Source: Chinchilla lanigera (lineage: Eukaryota > Chordata > Mammalia > Rodentia > Chinchillidae). Taken from it: DNA of 64,000 bases. The stretch is taken from the NCBI RefSeq assembly GCF_000276665.1, contig NW_004955517.1, positions 182,435 through 246,434 of the forward strand, given 5' to 3'. Shown one piece after another: positions 25,448-37,760 of this stretch; position 1 is the first letter of the stretch, and each line of letters begins with the position of its first letter. The notes beneath the pieces were generated by a model. It was not told where the DNA came from. It saw only the letters and a program-made list of their open reading frames with translations, and made no database searches. Position numbers and translations under genes: made by a program.

Positions 25448-25888
25448 CCCTCCATGCGTATTAGATCATTTTTGTGGTGCTGTTTCTTACACTTGGGAAG
25501 AGAGGCTGGTAATTAATCTTGTGTATCACTGCCCAAGTAATTTTTTATACCCCCAAAGCCCACACTTTTTATCCTCTGCCTCCTACTATCTACAATTGGT
25601 ATCAGTATATTAGCATTTTGGATGAATATTTATAACTGAGCCACCAAAGCAAACGAAAACCAAAACCAAGCTTCTTAGTTTTTCCTCTCATGTTGTGTTT
25701 TGTCTTCTGGCTGTAGTGTGGACTGGCTCCTTTCTATGCATTTTACTGCTGTCTTTCCTCATAATATTCTTAAAGGACAAAAGTTTCTTCTCCTTTCTTA
25801 GTCACAGCTCCCCATCTGTGCAGTGGGACCCGTATGATCTATCTTAGCAGATTCCCATGAGAAGTTCCTGGCCTGGGATATGCATAGT

Positions 25889-25929
25889 GGTGGCATAGTT
25901 GGTATTAGAGCATAGTTGGTATTAGCAAC
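25889..25929. repeat. 18-bp tandem duplication
   Basis: GCATAGTTGGTATTAG occurs twice in direct succession (about 25893 and 25911). Confidence 0.75.
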
Positions 25930-26274
25930 TGTAGTCTTTTTTTCCTTTCTTGTCTTTCTTTTTTTCATTATTATCTTACATTATAGTCAGCAATCTGTAA
26001 TGCATCTTTAAGAATGAAGAAATACTAGACTTGGAAGAGAAGTAGGACGTGATCTGTCATAGCCTTCATTTTCAGAGTTTCAGAGGAGATATGGTCTTCA
26101 CCAATGTCATGGACTTCTTCACATGGAGAGGCAGAGCTGGAGCCATAGCCTTCCTCCTCCTGCTTTGGTCAAATCATGTGTTCTTTCCTCGTGCAGCCTC
26201 GGTACTGTTATTACAGCTTTATGGAGATATAATTCAAATGCTACATAAATTAACCATTTAAAGGTAACATTTCC

Positions 26275-26362
26275 AGGCTAGATTAGTTTAGTGATACAGT
26301 GAATGCTTTCACTGTGCAAGGCTCTAGGTTTGATCTCCAGCATCTGCCCAAAAAAACCAAAG
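26275..26362 (+). mobile_element. Old ID-related SINE in L1M
   Basis: An ID-like unit (TAGTTTAGTGATACAGTG A-box region, GGTTTGATCTCC B-box region, short A tail) interrupts an old L1 fragment. Confidence 0.6.
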
Positions 26363-26629
26363 TTTACCATTCAGTAGTTTTCATATATGCTCACAGTTGT
26401 CTGGCCATCGTGAAAGTCTGACTTAACATCTTTACTGTCTTAAAAGAACTCCATGCTCTTCAGTTTCAGCTTCCCTCAGCCTTAGACAATGGTAATCTGC
26501 CATCTGTCTCTGGAGAAAGGCCTATTCCGGACCTTTCACACAAATGCAGCCTGTAGCTTCAGGTCTTTTATGACTGTCTCATTTAACATGCTTGGAGAAT
26601 TTGTCTGTGTTGTAGCAGTTATTGATACT

Positions 26630-26784
26630 ATTTTTTTTCTTTCTTTTTTTAGGCAGGGTCTTGCTGTGTAGTTTAGGTTGGTTTTCAACTCATTATGTAG
26701 CCCAGGGCTGGGCTCTAATTTACCATTCTCCAGATTCAGCCTCCCAAATTCTGGGCTTACAGAGTGTGGCACCATGCTGGCCTC
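26630..26784 (-). mobile_element. B1 SINE in L1M
   Basis: Minus-strand B1 (GGGTCTTGCTGTGTAGTTTA, CAGCCTCCCAAATTCTGGGC) with a T-rich left end. It splits an old L1. Confidence 0.85.
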
Positions 26785-28489
26785 ACTTTGTTTATGGCTC
26801 ATGTTCCACTTTAGACACTTTTATCAGCTGATAATTATTTGGGCTGTTTCCACTTCTGGGACATCATGAACACTACATTCACAGTAGCAGTGCATTGAAG
26901 GTCCAATTTCTTCATGTCATCGCTAGCATGTGTTATAATTTGTTTTTGTATGCAAATCCATGATGTATACAGTGGTTCCTTATTGTAATTTTATATTTCT
27001 CTGAGATAGTTATACTGAGTATGTCCTCATGTGTTTATTTGGTAACACCTTGGATACTATCTGTTCAAATGTCTTGCCCCTTTAAAGTGTTACAGTTAGT
27101 CCTCACCTCCTGATGCTTGACTTCCTGACCCCTTTGGAACCAGAGGGATGCATTTCTGCTCAGAGTACCATAGTGTGCCAACCAAAAACCATCAAATGTA
27201 CCAGAGGAATATGTAAAAGAAATTAATTTTGAAGGTTATCACAAGACCTATACATATGTAAGCTCTGGGCAGCTTGGCTGTGTAGGTTGTGCCTCACCTT
27301 CTGCTGTAAACCTCTGCGGGGCTGAGAGCTTGTGCTGGGGCCAGACAGCAGTAGGTGTGTTTGGCTGTGACTCCGCTGGATGTGTCCTGATCCACCTCCT
27401 CGTTCCCACACACAGGGTTGTCTCAGGGATTAGCCAAGAGACAAGTCAGCGTTTTGCCTGTGGATAGCACCGAGGCCTGCTGTCTTGGCTGCTGCCCCAG
27501 AACCCTGGGAACTTTTGCAGTGAAATAGATTCTGATTTTTTTATTTCCTTTTTTCTTTTTCTTTTTTTTACCAAAGTCTTAGCCTACATAAAGTACATAA
27601 CGTGCTTGAGTGCAAATGCACATTTGTGGCTTTGTAACCAATGTATTCCTCCGCAGCCATCACCAGCTCGTGAGATGGAACATGGTAAGCGTCTTGGAGG
27701 TTACTTGTGCCCTTTCTCCCTTGGCACTCCTTTCCCAGAGAGGTCAGCACTGTTCTGCCTTCTGTTACCATGCACTTATTTTGACTACTGATGGATTTCA
27801 AGTAAGCAAAAACTAAGTACAGTACGTACTCTTTTATATCTGGCTGAATTTGCTCACTGTGTTAAGGGATACCTGCATTTTATGTTTTCTGTCAATTTTA
27901 CAGTATTCAACTGCATGATCATACATAATATATTTACCTGCGTTTCAGTTCATAGGCATCTAGGTAGTTGCCTATCAGGAAAGAAGCTCTATTTGTAGTG
28001 TTTTGAAAGACATGAACACTCCCTTCTTTTGGCTTTTACGCAGGTGTGGAAGAACTGGGTCTTAAGTTAGGCATTTGTCTTTAGAAGACCTACCAAGTGA
28101 GTTTTGAGTTTTGATCTTCTGTTTTTTATGTCTGAACTCTGCCCTCATAGTATATTGTGACCTCGAGTGTGTGTAGGTCAGGGACTGGAAAGAAGAAAAG
28201 AAGTTGATGAAGACAGAGCAGAGAAGGGAACAGGTTACTGCAGGTTGAAAAGACAGATAGGGAAGTAGAGAGGAAGAATTGGAAATGACATAATTATTAT
28301 TTGAGAGCATTAGTTTTCAATGTGGATTCAACTCTTGCTCTGTTGTTTTATACTGATTTAACTTTGAGGGATTGTTTTACCTCTAAGGCACATTTTCCTT
28401 CCATGCAGAATGTGGGTATTAATAAACACTTGTATCATAGGGTAAGTGTGAGCACTGTATGAAACATTGCCTTAAAGAACTGTTAATAT

Positions 28490-28690
28490 ATGGTGAGGGC
28501 TTCCTGCGTGCTAGTCACTCTGCTAATGTAATGATCCAATTTGATCTTCACAGCAACCCTGTGAGCTACGTAGCATTGTTTTGCAACTTTTACCAGTTAG
28601 GAGGCTGCAGTTCTAAGAGGTTCAATAATATGCTCCTAGATTGTACAACTGGTAAGTTGGAGAAAGAGAACTCTGATAGTTTGACACCAA
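28490..28690 (+). mobile_element. MIR SINE remnant
   Basis: Plus MIR order: GCGTGCTAGTCACTCTGCTA, TGATCTTCACAGCAACCCTG, then AAGAGGTTCAATAATATGCT. Confidence 0.65.
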
Positions 28691-29399
28691 TATATTGATG
28701 CAGAAGATATGGGAAGCAGACAGAAAAGAGCATGTCAGGAACAAGTGGCTGTGTTACTCTCATGTGCTGGGTAAAGTACCAAGGGTGATTCATTCCTGGT
28801 GGAACAGTGACTGCATGGGATGAGGAGTAAAGGGAAGGGACAGACACTGCCATGTTGCCAGGGCAATATTCTGGGTTTCTTTCCCAGCATTTCCTGAAAG
28901 TCTTCCCTTACATAGCGATGGTGCTGAGTGGTACAGACCTCTCTCACCCTGCCATCTGCCGTACTTCTTCCAGCCTGCTCCTGTGGAAGTGGGTCTTCCT
29001 GAAGCTTGCCACCTTGCTCCACTTGCTGTGTCCCCAGCTGCCCTGGCCTTACACCAGCTCTGCACTGCTGAGCACTTTGCATCTGAGATCTGGTTCTGGC
29101 CACCTGGGAAGAATCCTAACTCCACAGTTCTTTTTTTCTCTATACTCTTCAGCAGTTCCCAAGGTCTCAGGGCTTTGCTCCTGTGGTCTCAATGCTTAAG
29201 TCACATTGAAGTAGTGCATAAAGGGAAAGCTAGTGCCTTTATTTTCTATCCTCCAATCCCTCAGCACCACTCTCGGGCATTCAGTATTATCAGGTTAAAA
29301 ATCTTTTCATGTTCACAGTACTGTATGAAAAAGTAAAGACCATTGGCTTTCTTTGTTTCCTTCCCCTCATATTTTCACTAATACATTGTAGACTGTCCT

Positions 29400-29525
29400 G
29401 TTTTTCCCTGCCCTCCACCTCTTTTTTGTCCCCTTTCTTTACCTGCTCCCCTCATCTTTCTTTCCTCCTTTCCTACTTGTCCGTATTTTCCTTTTCTGCC
29501 TTCCTTCCTTCTTTGATTCCTCCCC
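29400..29525. repeat. Polypyrimidine-rich tract
   Basis: Long T/C-rich stretch with few purines; low complexity. It creates chance leucine/serine-rich open frames. Confidence 0.6.
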
Positions 29526-30189
29526 CACTGCGTGAGCTGGGGCCAGGAAATACAATGATTCAGTGAGATGTTGCCCTTGTCCTCTAGGAGATCAAGGTCC
29601 TGTGGGAAAATCAGAACTTGAATGTTAATTGCTGCAAAGGTTTTACATACCTTTTTTTAAACAGGCCTCTTCATGTACTTATGTAATGAAATTGAAGGGC
29701 CATTGGTGACCCAGACTTTCAGTATTTAATTGACCTTGAGTTCATGAGCATTAAAAAAGAAACAGTGTATCCCAGTGCTCAAGCAGCTTATTGAATTAAG
29801 TTCAGCCTCTTTCTTTTCCATGTTGGTTTACTGATCATTACAGACATTTGTCAACATGATAAGCTCCTTTCTATGTCAAAGTAAATGCTCAGCATCCTTG
29901 TAGAATAAATAACTCTTTATAAGGGGACTTACATTCAATGAAGAATGGTCCTCCCATCTTCAGAAGCAATACAATACATTATAAAGGTAGTGTCAGTGAT
30001 GGGAGCCATGAAGTGAAGTGCAGATTCCGTTTTCTGGGTGAAAAGATGGAGAAGCGGCATTGAATGCTTAGTATTGTTAGAGGCAGTATGACACCCACTG
30101 CACATGTGTCTCCTTCCCTTTGATCCTCATGGAGATATGTGAAGTACTAACACATGTGAGACAATGAGAGGGGATGATCCTCACTTCGG

Positions 30190-30310
30190 TTCAACTAGAA
30201 ATATTTATTGAGAGTTTACTGTGTGTCAGGCTCTGTCATTAGCACTTGGAATATATCAGATAAAAAGCAGCCTTACCTTTGGGAGGTGTGCGTTACAGTG
30301 GGCGTGGGCA
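30190..30310 (+). mobile_element. MIR or L2 remnant
   Basis: The block TATTTATTGAGAGTTTACTG, then GTGTCAGGCTCTGTCATTAG, is the common start of a MIR/L2-type relic. Confidence 0.5.
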
Positions 30311-30876
30311 GGGCAGATAGGGCAGGGAAGATAGGGACAGTGTAAATGGAAACAGTTAGTACATTGTGAAGTATATTAGAAGTTGGTAAGGGCTATGGAC
30401 AAAAGAAAAACTTGACAAAGCTCAGAGGATTGGAAATACCAGGGTGTGGCAAATGGTAGTTTTCATTAGGAAGGTGAGAGTGAGCTTCATGGAGAGTCAT
30501 GGATTTGATAGATTATGCAAAACGTGACGGAAGATGGATGGAGCTAAAAGAGTTTAAAAATTCTTTTGAGCCAAGTAACACATCAGTGGTTTCTCCTGTC
30601 ACCACCCTTGCTTTCTCATGGCCTGTAGTTTTCCAGGAAGATTAGTTAGCCCCCAAGAAATAATTAGGTATTCCTGAGAAGAGGGTGGGTAGATTTTCTT
30701 CCAGTGGAGCTCAGAGGAGTAGGCCTGTCCTGAAGTACTCTCCTAGAGAGTTGTTTTGTTTTTTTTTTTGCGTACCTGCTGTACTAGGCCTGGGGTAGAC
30801 ACAGAGACATTCCAGGCCTCCTGCTTCTTCTTGCCTGCAGTCTGCTGGGGAGGCTACTGGTGAAGTAACCCGAGAC

Positions 30877-31050
30877 CAGTGGTGGGAACCTATGGCATGC
30901 AGGTTGTTTTTCTTTTAAGACAAAAGCTGTTAGTATATGAGTTTTTTCTAAACTAAAACCTCAGTATTCAGGTGCAAATGCATTTCTACCCTTTGTGATA
31001 AAAAAGATTTTGGGTTTGGGCACTCGTCTCTGAAAGGTTTGTTGTCAGTG
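30877..31050 (+). mobile_element. hAT-like miniature DNA transposon, 174-bp copy
   Basis: Starts CAGTGGTGGGAACCTATGGC, carries the shared core AACTAAAACCTCAGTATT and ends with GTTGTCAGTG. The right end is more diverged than in the other copies. Non-coding. Confidence 0.72.
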
Positions 31051-31059
31051 CCATAGGTC

Positions 31060-31260
31060 CTATATTCAGTCACAGGCTTTTGAATCTGAGCTGTGCCCTT
31101 AGTGTGTGGGTGCTGGCTCACTGCCCCCCGCCCCCGAGGTTCAGCCCTTTCCTTGGTAAAATGGGAGTATTAATACAGTACTGTATTTAGCTCATGGGGT
31201 TGATGTGAGGATTGTTGACAGCATTTAGTCTGGGGCCTGATGTGTGTGACCATACACTGA
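31060..31260 (-). mobile_element. MIR SINE remnant
   Basis: Reverse MIR-like order: CTTTCCTTGGTAAAATGGGA, then GGGGTTGATGTGAGGATTG. It starts just beyond the hAT-like copy. Confidence 0.5.
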
Positions 31261-31959
31261 AATCACTGTTGTCCGTCCTCAGTGTACCGCGTCCTTTGAG
31301 CTTTTGCTCCAAGGTAAGACAAGAGGGCCTTCAGATCAGTTAGTCATTTGAAGGTCTCTGAAATGCAGGACAGAGGAGAGACCTGTGCTAGGACAGCACT
31401 GGTGCCTAGTATTTCCTCTCCCCAGCACAGGGACAGCTTTCCAGAAGAGCATATGGACCAAAAGAACTCCTGGGGATTTTTCTCAGGAGGTGGGTTTGTA
31501 AGCAAATGACAGACCAGAGGGGGGCAGCTTGTGGGTTCCCGATAGATCAGTAGTTATAATGAGGCTCTGGGGGACTGCCATCTGTTCCCCACCTCCCTGA
31601 ACCTGACAGCTCTGGCCTCAACACATGGAGGAATTCAGAAGGCACAAGGGCAGGGCAGGATAGGGACCCTGTGGCCCAGAGTGCAGCACAGTCCTCCAGG
31701 GTGCCTACTAACAGAAGGCCGGAAGACAGTCTGAGATTACCCGAGTCGGGGCTGGTGGTGCAGAAGGGCTTTGTGGAGTGAAGCTCCAGGGAGGAGTCCC
31801 ATGCTCAGAAATACTGGTGCCAACTGTGTGCCTTCCACTCTGCCAGGGGCTGAACAGATAGAGGGGGCAGAGGCCTACCCTCAGGGGCCTGCCCTCAAGT
31901 AGGTGGTTGTAGATGGTCCTGGTTGGATTATAAACCCTGATTACTTACCTTTAGTAACA

Positions 31960-32110
31960 TCCTAAGTACTTTGGAGGGATTAACTCATTTAAAATTCCAA
32001 ACTGTGTGACACGGGTATTATTATCTACAATTTACAGATCATATAATCAAGCCAGAAAGAGCATAAGTCATCTAAGGGCACAGTCTTAGAGTAATAAATA
32101 CTTAAACAAT
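31960..32110 (+). mobile_element. MIR SINE remnant
   Basis: Plus MIR order: GGGATTAACTCATTTAAAAT, then GGGTATTATTATCTACAATT, then TACAGATCATATAATCAAGC. Confidence 0.6.
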
Positions 32111-32457
32111 TGGAACACTTCTGGTACATCTGGCATCACCTCTTAACGTTCTCTGTAACAGGACCTAAGGCTAGATTAGAACTGTGGAGTTCTCCCCACA
32201 ACAGGTGCAGCAGTTAAGCAGTTGCACAACCTGCCAGTTGGTTTCAATCTCTACTGTCACTTGTGCTGTCCTTTTCCCTTTTTACCCTAAGTACCTGGCC
32301 TTTTAGGCACTTGGTGAGCAACACAGAGTTACCTTGTTTTGGTAGTTCATTCAATTAACATGACAATGTTCCAGCTTTAGAAGACTTTCAACCCTCAGAG
32401 ATAGAGAAGTTTGGAAAAATTCATTCCTGATACTTTCATTAAGAATTTTCTAGATAT

Positions 32458-32459
<2 letters not shown>

Positions 32460-32503
<44 letters not shown>
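32460..32503. repeat. (GT)n microsatellite
   Basis: About 22 uninterrupted GT units, a likely polymorphic marker. Confidence 0.97.
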
Positions 32504-32506
<3 letters not shown>

Positions 32507-32621
32507 GGAGAATAGTCTTAGCATTGTATCTTGGCTCTGTAGGTATGTAAGCAAGATGCTGTGATTCTGAATTTCCATCTTTCAAAAGCCCAAGGTCTTT
32601 TGCTCTCTTCTGGTGTACCAT

Positions 32622-32725
32622 CATTTTTTTTTTTTTTTTTTTTTTTGGTACCCAGAATCAATTTTAGGACCTTGTGCTTGCCAGGCAGGCGCTGTGCTGC
32701 TGAGCTATATCCCCAACACAACCAT
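32622..32725 (-). mobile_element. ID SINE
   Basis: Minus-strand ID of the ATATAGCTCAGCAGCACAGC type with a long T run (A tail on minus). The flanking words ACCATCA and ACCATAA suggest a short target duplication. Confidence 0.88.
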
Positions 32726-33319
32726 AATTTCTTTAATGAGTTGCTACTTATGATTTCATAGCTGTATGTATATATATATGAATGTATGTGTATGGCGTAC
32801 CTACAGAGGCTAGTTGCTAACATAGTGAGAAGCTCTGCTCAGTGTCCATTATGAAAAGGTAAATAAACATTTACATATATTTATCTGTGCCAGGCTTCCT
32901 GTAAAAATCTTGATTTTCCTAATATTTGCAGCCTCAGTGAAATCTATTTCTGGACTCCAGCTTGGTTTTTGACAGGGGGAGTGGGCGACACTCATATTAG
33001 CCCTTGGTGAAACAGCCTTCACCCCTATTCTGAAGACCAAGGTGTAAAATGGGGAGTTGGAGAGGAAAGAGGTTACCATATCCATTTTTATAGCTACATA
33101 ATACTTCATTTATAAATGCACCATGATCTATGTATCAGGTCACTTTGGGGGCTTCTAATTATTGCATTTTTCCACCTATTTATTCATTTTGGTGGTTGGA
33201 TTAGAGGCTTTGAGTGCCTGGTTTGGCAGTAGAGTGGATTTGCCTTTCTTGTGTCCACTGATCCAGATTTGGGCTGCATAGGCATGCACAATTAAATCAG
33301 TTATAACTGAAGACATATA

Positions 33320-33440
33320 GTGAGGACTCTCTGAGTGGCAGGTGCCATGAAGCACTTTGTAAGCATCAACCCTGTGAGATAGGTGCTGGTATTTCCCGTG
33401 GTTTACAGAAGGGAAACCGAGTCTGGGGGTAATTTGCTGA
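33320..33440 (+). mobile_element. MIR SINE remnant
   Basis: Plus MIR order: GGCAGGTGCCATGAAGCACT, ATCAACCCTGTGAGATAGGT, then TTTACAGAAGGGAAACCGAG. Confidence 0.6.
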
Positions 33441-33939
33441 GAACCGGAAGAACCAGGATGTTTGGAATCAGGCTAGTCTATCACTTGAGTTTTTTAATCA
33501 GTCATGATGACCTCTTTCTTGGCAGTGCTGTCCTTCTCAGGATGCAGGAGGAGGAGGAGAAGGAGAACAAAACAGCCGTGCCTGGCATGAGGTGGACAGG
33601 GCCTCCTTAAAGGGAAGAGAAGAATCAAAGAACGAGAGGTGAAGTCTGGGAGCCAGGTGGTGCCAATTGGAAAGACAGGGCATGCTCCAGTGAATTTTGA
33701 GCAAGAGGCTTTACCAGTTGTTCCAGGTTTTCCTTCTCATGGTGCCCAGCTGATTTAGCCCTGTGTACTGCACAAGCCTGCAGATGTCTTGACAGGCCAC
33801 TTTATGAGGACTTTTATTGGTGGTTCTGTATTGGTTGCTGAAGGAAAGATAGATCCACCTTTCCTGTGGAATGGTAGAGTCATAGTCTCTAATCCAGCCC
33901 TGGACTCATTCCGCTCTTACTGTAAGAATGTCTGGTGGT

Positions 33940-34072
33940 GCCCCCGCACATGCCCCTCCCCCTATTGTGCCCTCCCCCCGCCTCTCCCCCATAGCATCCC
34001 CCCCACAGCACCCTACCCCCCACAGCACTCCCCCCGTGCTCCTCCCTCCACCGTGCCCTCCCCTTAAAGGCC
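33940..34072. repeat. C-rich tract with G-quadruplex potential on the minus strand
   Basis: More than ten runs of three or more C, with a loose CAGCACC / CCATAGCATCC-like repeat. The complement could form intramolecular G-quadruplexes. No promoter elements are evident nearby. Confidence 0.8.
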
Positions 34073-35388
34073 AGGTCAAAAGGCTAAAGGCCCTGGGAAA
34101 CTCTCTATGGCTCCCTGTGCTCCTGTCTTCCTGGTGCGTGGTTGTCTCCAATAATCAAGAGATAAGGGGATTCATGCCCCTGTTTCAGGAGAATATACAA
34201 GAAGGAGTAGGATGGAGGATGGTAATTTTGGTGGAGAAAAGATGTTTTGTTACCCTTCCCCCATACAGAAAACTGGGTTGTAAGCTTAATGGGGACCTGG
34301 GGCACTAACTTAATAAGGACTCTGCCTGGCTGAGAGACTCAGTGGGTGCATTGTGGCTGGACTAGAGTCTGTACCTGCTCGAAGGAGATACAGACTCCAG
34401 GAAAAACTAAAACAGTAGTAGGATGTGGCTAATAAAATACTTGCTGAACACTTACAATATAGTTGCAAGGGCTGGATTCACCACAGGCTGTGACTTTGTG
34501 ATCTCTAATAAGGAGTAAAGCTTATTGGATGCATCTTTGAAAACAAGGAGCCTGCACAGAGAGAACATAACCAGGCTCCTTGAGTTCTGTGGCCCTTTAT
34601 TCTGAGGAGAACCCTGGCCTCAGGCTCCTGGAGTATATTGTGGCTTTGCTATGGCAGACATCCCAGAAATGCTGCTAAAAATAAGGACCTTATTAAAGGA
34701 AAAGCTATAGCCCTCTTATTTCTTATTTGAATTCTCCGTATTACTGTAGAAGTAATGGGAAAATGAGGGGGAAGTAGTGATTATTGTTTTTTATATTGCA
34801 GTGGTTTGAAGTGTGTATTTGTCATGTCAGTTCCAATTTAAATCTGGGAAGGAGCTGGCAGAAATGAGAGTGAGAACTGCTCACTGCAGACCTACCGTTC
34901 ACCGCCCCACACCAAGGATTCATTCTATCCAGAGGCACTGGCTGCCTTGGGAAGGGCCAACTCCTGACAGTCCTTGGAGACCTTCCCCACGGCACCTGGA
35001 TGAGGAGCCCATCACTGTGGTGTATCTCCGCAGGCCTTGTTAGAGCATCCCTAACATACCCATAGCTAACCCCCAGGACTGGTGCTGTGGGGGCAGGGAG
35101 CATGGGTGTTGTGAAGCCAGGTGCATGGGCCTGTGAAGCCCTGTGGCTCCAGACTGGGTGCTCATCTGCAGAGATGGCTCTGCCCATGTGTACACCAACT
35201 TGATATCAGCATTAAGTAAATCACAGGTTTAAAGCCCAAAGCACATAGCAGGCATTCAACATGGGATTGATCTCTTCTCCTCATCCCTTTTCCCCTCACT
35301 CTGTGACTTTGATGGTGCCAGTTGTATCTAGATGCACAGAAATCTGGCACCAGCTCATTCAGAAATAAAGGTGAATTAACTTTGAAAT
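34073..35388. other. No gene seen; left flank of the provirus
   Basis: Frames are open on both strands at 34813-35187 without a recognisable domain. Confidence 0.4.
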
Positions 35389-35753
35389 TGTTAGGTTTTT
35401 TGGTGTAAGCAAGAGCAAAACAAAGTAAAAAAAATGCCTTTATTTGGGCATGGAGAAGACTACAGCAGGAAGGAGGGATTTGGAGCTTCTGAGGGCCTGG
35501 CTGGGAGAATAATGGCTGTATAGGGCCAGGCTGGAAGTGGGGTTTAGGGGGGCGGTCTGCATGACACAGCAGCTAATGATTGGGCAGGGGCAGGAAAAAG
35601 GAAACAGGGTGTTGTAAAAAGGGAAGTAGGAAGTTGTAACTCAACCAGGGGGAGGAATGTGGGGCTTGGCACATGGCCTCTGGTGGTCTGCGCCATATTG
35701 GCTTGCTGCCATGATGACTTAGCAGAATTTTTATTAAGGTGGAAAACCCATCA
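35389..35753 (-). repeat. 3' LTR of the provirus
   Basis: This 365-bp LTR begins TGATGGG and ends AACA read on the minus strand. It aligns through most of its length with 44075-44433 and with the solo LTR at 53461-53848. A minus-strand AATAAA lies near its 3' end. The distal boundary was set from the short terminal inverted repeat shared with the solo LTR, and from the flanking gaaat word. Confidence 0.9.
35439..35444 (-). terminator. LTR polyadenylation signal
   Basis: AATAAA on the minus strand inside the 3' LTR, about 50 nt before the LTR end. The same hexamer is kept in the 5' LTR and the solo LTR, which supports it as the retroviral poly(A) signal. Confidence 0.75.
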
Positions 35754-35768
35754 TTCCTGTCTTTTGGT
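35754..35768 (-). promoter_or_regulatory. Polypurine tract next to the 3' LTR
   Basis: Read on the minus strand, an A/G-rich run (AAAAGACAGGAA) directly precedes the LTR start TGATGGG. This is the expected position and composition for the plus-strand priming site of a retrovirus, with one interrupting C. Confidence 0.65.
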
Positions 35769-35920
35769 TATAGGGGTGACAACTCTCTGACTGTTTCCTG
35801 CTGAGTAGGGGTGTTAGTATGATAGGGGGTGAGGGGATGATGGACATCGCCTGTGTAGAAGCTGGTGTTGGGATTTTCTGCTAGAGCTGTGAGTTTTTTG
35901 GCAGTGATCATATGGAACCT

Positions 35921-37760
35921 TGATTGAACAAATTGAAAAGTTTAAAAAGGCAGGGCCCTATGAGTAAGCAGGTAACTATCATGATTAAAGGACCTACACA
36001 AGAAAGCAGGAAGGGTGCTTAGGATCCAAATGTGTCATTCCACCATGACCATGGTGTGGAGGAGGAGTATGGGTTTTTAAGCTCCTGGTGTTTGCACTCA
36101 AGCCAGCTGCGGAGACTCTTTATCTTGTCCATGATGATCCCGGATTCATTTACAAAATAACACCATTCCTCTCCCAACATAGCACAGGTGCCCCCTCTTT
36201 TGGCTATTAGGATATCAAAGGCATGTCGGTTTTGGAGGGTGACCACTGCTAGGGTAGTAATTTGATTTTGAAGTGAGTGAATAGCAGGTATTATTTCATC
36301 TATTCTTTGGTGGAGTTCCAGTGAGACCTGGTTGGTAAAATTCCCTAGCATGAATGCTCATGCATATTTCCCCTGTCCCAAAGCCTACTCCTAGGACTGA
36401 GAACATGTTTCCTGTATAAGGACTGGGACATGTACAGCTCTGGCCTTGTGGTGTGCATGAGTGTTATGAGCTTGGGATAGAAGAGATTCCTCTATAGTAT
36501 TTTGTGAATTTATTGTTAGGGCTGGGACTAAGAGGACTAATGTGCATGATCCAGTCCATGTTGGGGGAAGGCAAGTATATGCTCCCTTTTTGCATCCTAT
36601 AAACCATCCCCTGGGTGGACAAATGGCCTTGTCTTGTGTGTGTGTAATGTAATGAACACAGTGGGGCAAGTCTTCTAATTGTAGAGAGGTATTTCTGACC
36701 TGGGAGATCAGGCAGGTGAAATTGGCTGACTACTGTTGAGAGAGATGAATCAGTAGGGGGCCTTCTATGACTGGGCTCTGTGGAAAAGACAGGTGAGAGG
36801 TATTCCAGTGTGTGGGAGCTGTCATGTATAAATCCTGCTGGTAAGGGACACAAAGCCAGCATTCTGAAAGGTTGGAAGAATGTGAGAGACTATCATAGTC
36901 AGATGAGAGGAGTCGGAGGATAGAGGGAGTAATTTTTTGTTGTAGCACCGTTGAAAGGGAGGATGGGATGTCAATAACAGGAAGCAGGGTAATGAGTTGG
37001 ATTTTTACAGTTAAAACATTTTCATAAGGTGCCTGACTTAAAAACTTGTCATAAGATGGAGTTGTCTTGAGTATGAAAGTAGAGTCCCCAGGTTTTACTC
37101 AGAAGGAATTGGGGGTGTGATGCACTTGGAATTGAAAATGTTACCTGTGTGATATTATTGCCCCATTCTATGCCATGCTGAGATGAGTGGGTCTGCATCT
37201 TCGAGGATTTTTCCAGGTTTACCTATGTCTGTGGTCTCACAACCTGTGGTGTTGAGGCAAAAGACAGTGGCATCAACACATTGTCACTGGTGGAGGGTGG
37301 GAGGTTGGGGAATTATGTATAGACTATCTGAGAGGCAACATATTCTTATAGGTGAAGTGCAGCTTTCTGTTGTCCATGTACCGACTATTAGAACTCTTGA
37401 ACTCTCTTACTCCAAGTGTGTTGAATGGGCACTAGTTGACAATAAGGAAAATGGAACACAACTTTGGGATTTGAAGGAGTAAAACTGCGAGAGTCTATTA
37501 TCCCCTGGTCAGATAGGGAAGGTGTTACGGTGCATGTGGGTGGTGGTTGTATGGCTAGAGATGAAGTAGAAAGAATTGAGAGAAGGAATATGAAACTTGG
37601 AAATTGTATCATGTTTGAGAATGGTTGTGGAAAATGGCAGAGGACTGTCCCTCTTGAGGATGTTGGTAAAGTAGGCAGTTGAGAGTGCTGAGCCCAAGAA
37701 TAATAGTAATGTAGAGAAATATAAGAGCTACCTTATGTGAGAATTGCAAACCTTTTGGGC
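35921..37760 (-). pseudogene. env: Retroviral env remnant (surface and transmembrane subunits)
   Basis: A hydrophobic leader-like stretch lies near 37690-37740. Surface-subunit pieces follow in several frames, with a C-W-L-C motif at 36850-36861, the cysteine pair used for the SU-TM disulfide in gamma-type Env. A fusion-peptide-like glycine-rich hydrophobic segment lies near 36375-36410, but I see no clear furin site before it. The TM ectodomain is open at 36019-36351 and has an immunosuppressive-domain-like region near 36180-36250. The downstream cysteine motif reads C-x6-W-C instead of C-x6-C-C. A stop at 36016-36018 precedes a clear membrane-spanning segment and short tail ending at about 35921. 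A frameshift separates the fusion peptide from the ectodomain. Confidence 0.82.

Larger units (their letters stand above)
26216..27090 (-). mobile_element. L1M-type fragment split by two SINEs
   Basis: In the plus direction the blocks occur in the order of a reversed old L1 3' region: a GAGATATAATTCA-like block, then an ACCATTCAGTAGTTTT-like block, a GGCCTATTCCGGACCTTTCA-like block, a GGGCTGTTTCCACTT-like block, and a TCTTGCCCCTTT-like block. An ID-like SINE (26275-26362) and a B1 (26630-26784) interrupt it. Confidence 0.7.
27091..30189. other. No gene seen apart from a MIR
   Basis: Somewhat GC-richer around 27240-27510 and 28820-29110, with frames open on both strands at the latter. No domain, splice pattern or codon bias was supportable. 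Confidence 0.4.

Noticed and set aside
28735..29336. Several 111-122 codon frames on both strands
   Set aside because: They overlap in many frames within a GC-richer patch and show no recognisable motifs.
34813..35187. Overlapping open frames on both strands (76 and 121 codons)
   Set aside because: No domain, splice context or repeat homology is visible; both strands open together suggests base composition, not coding.
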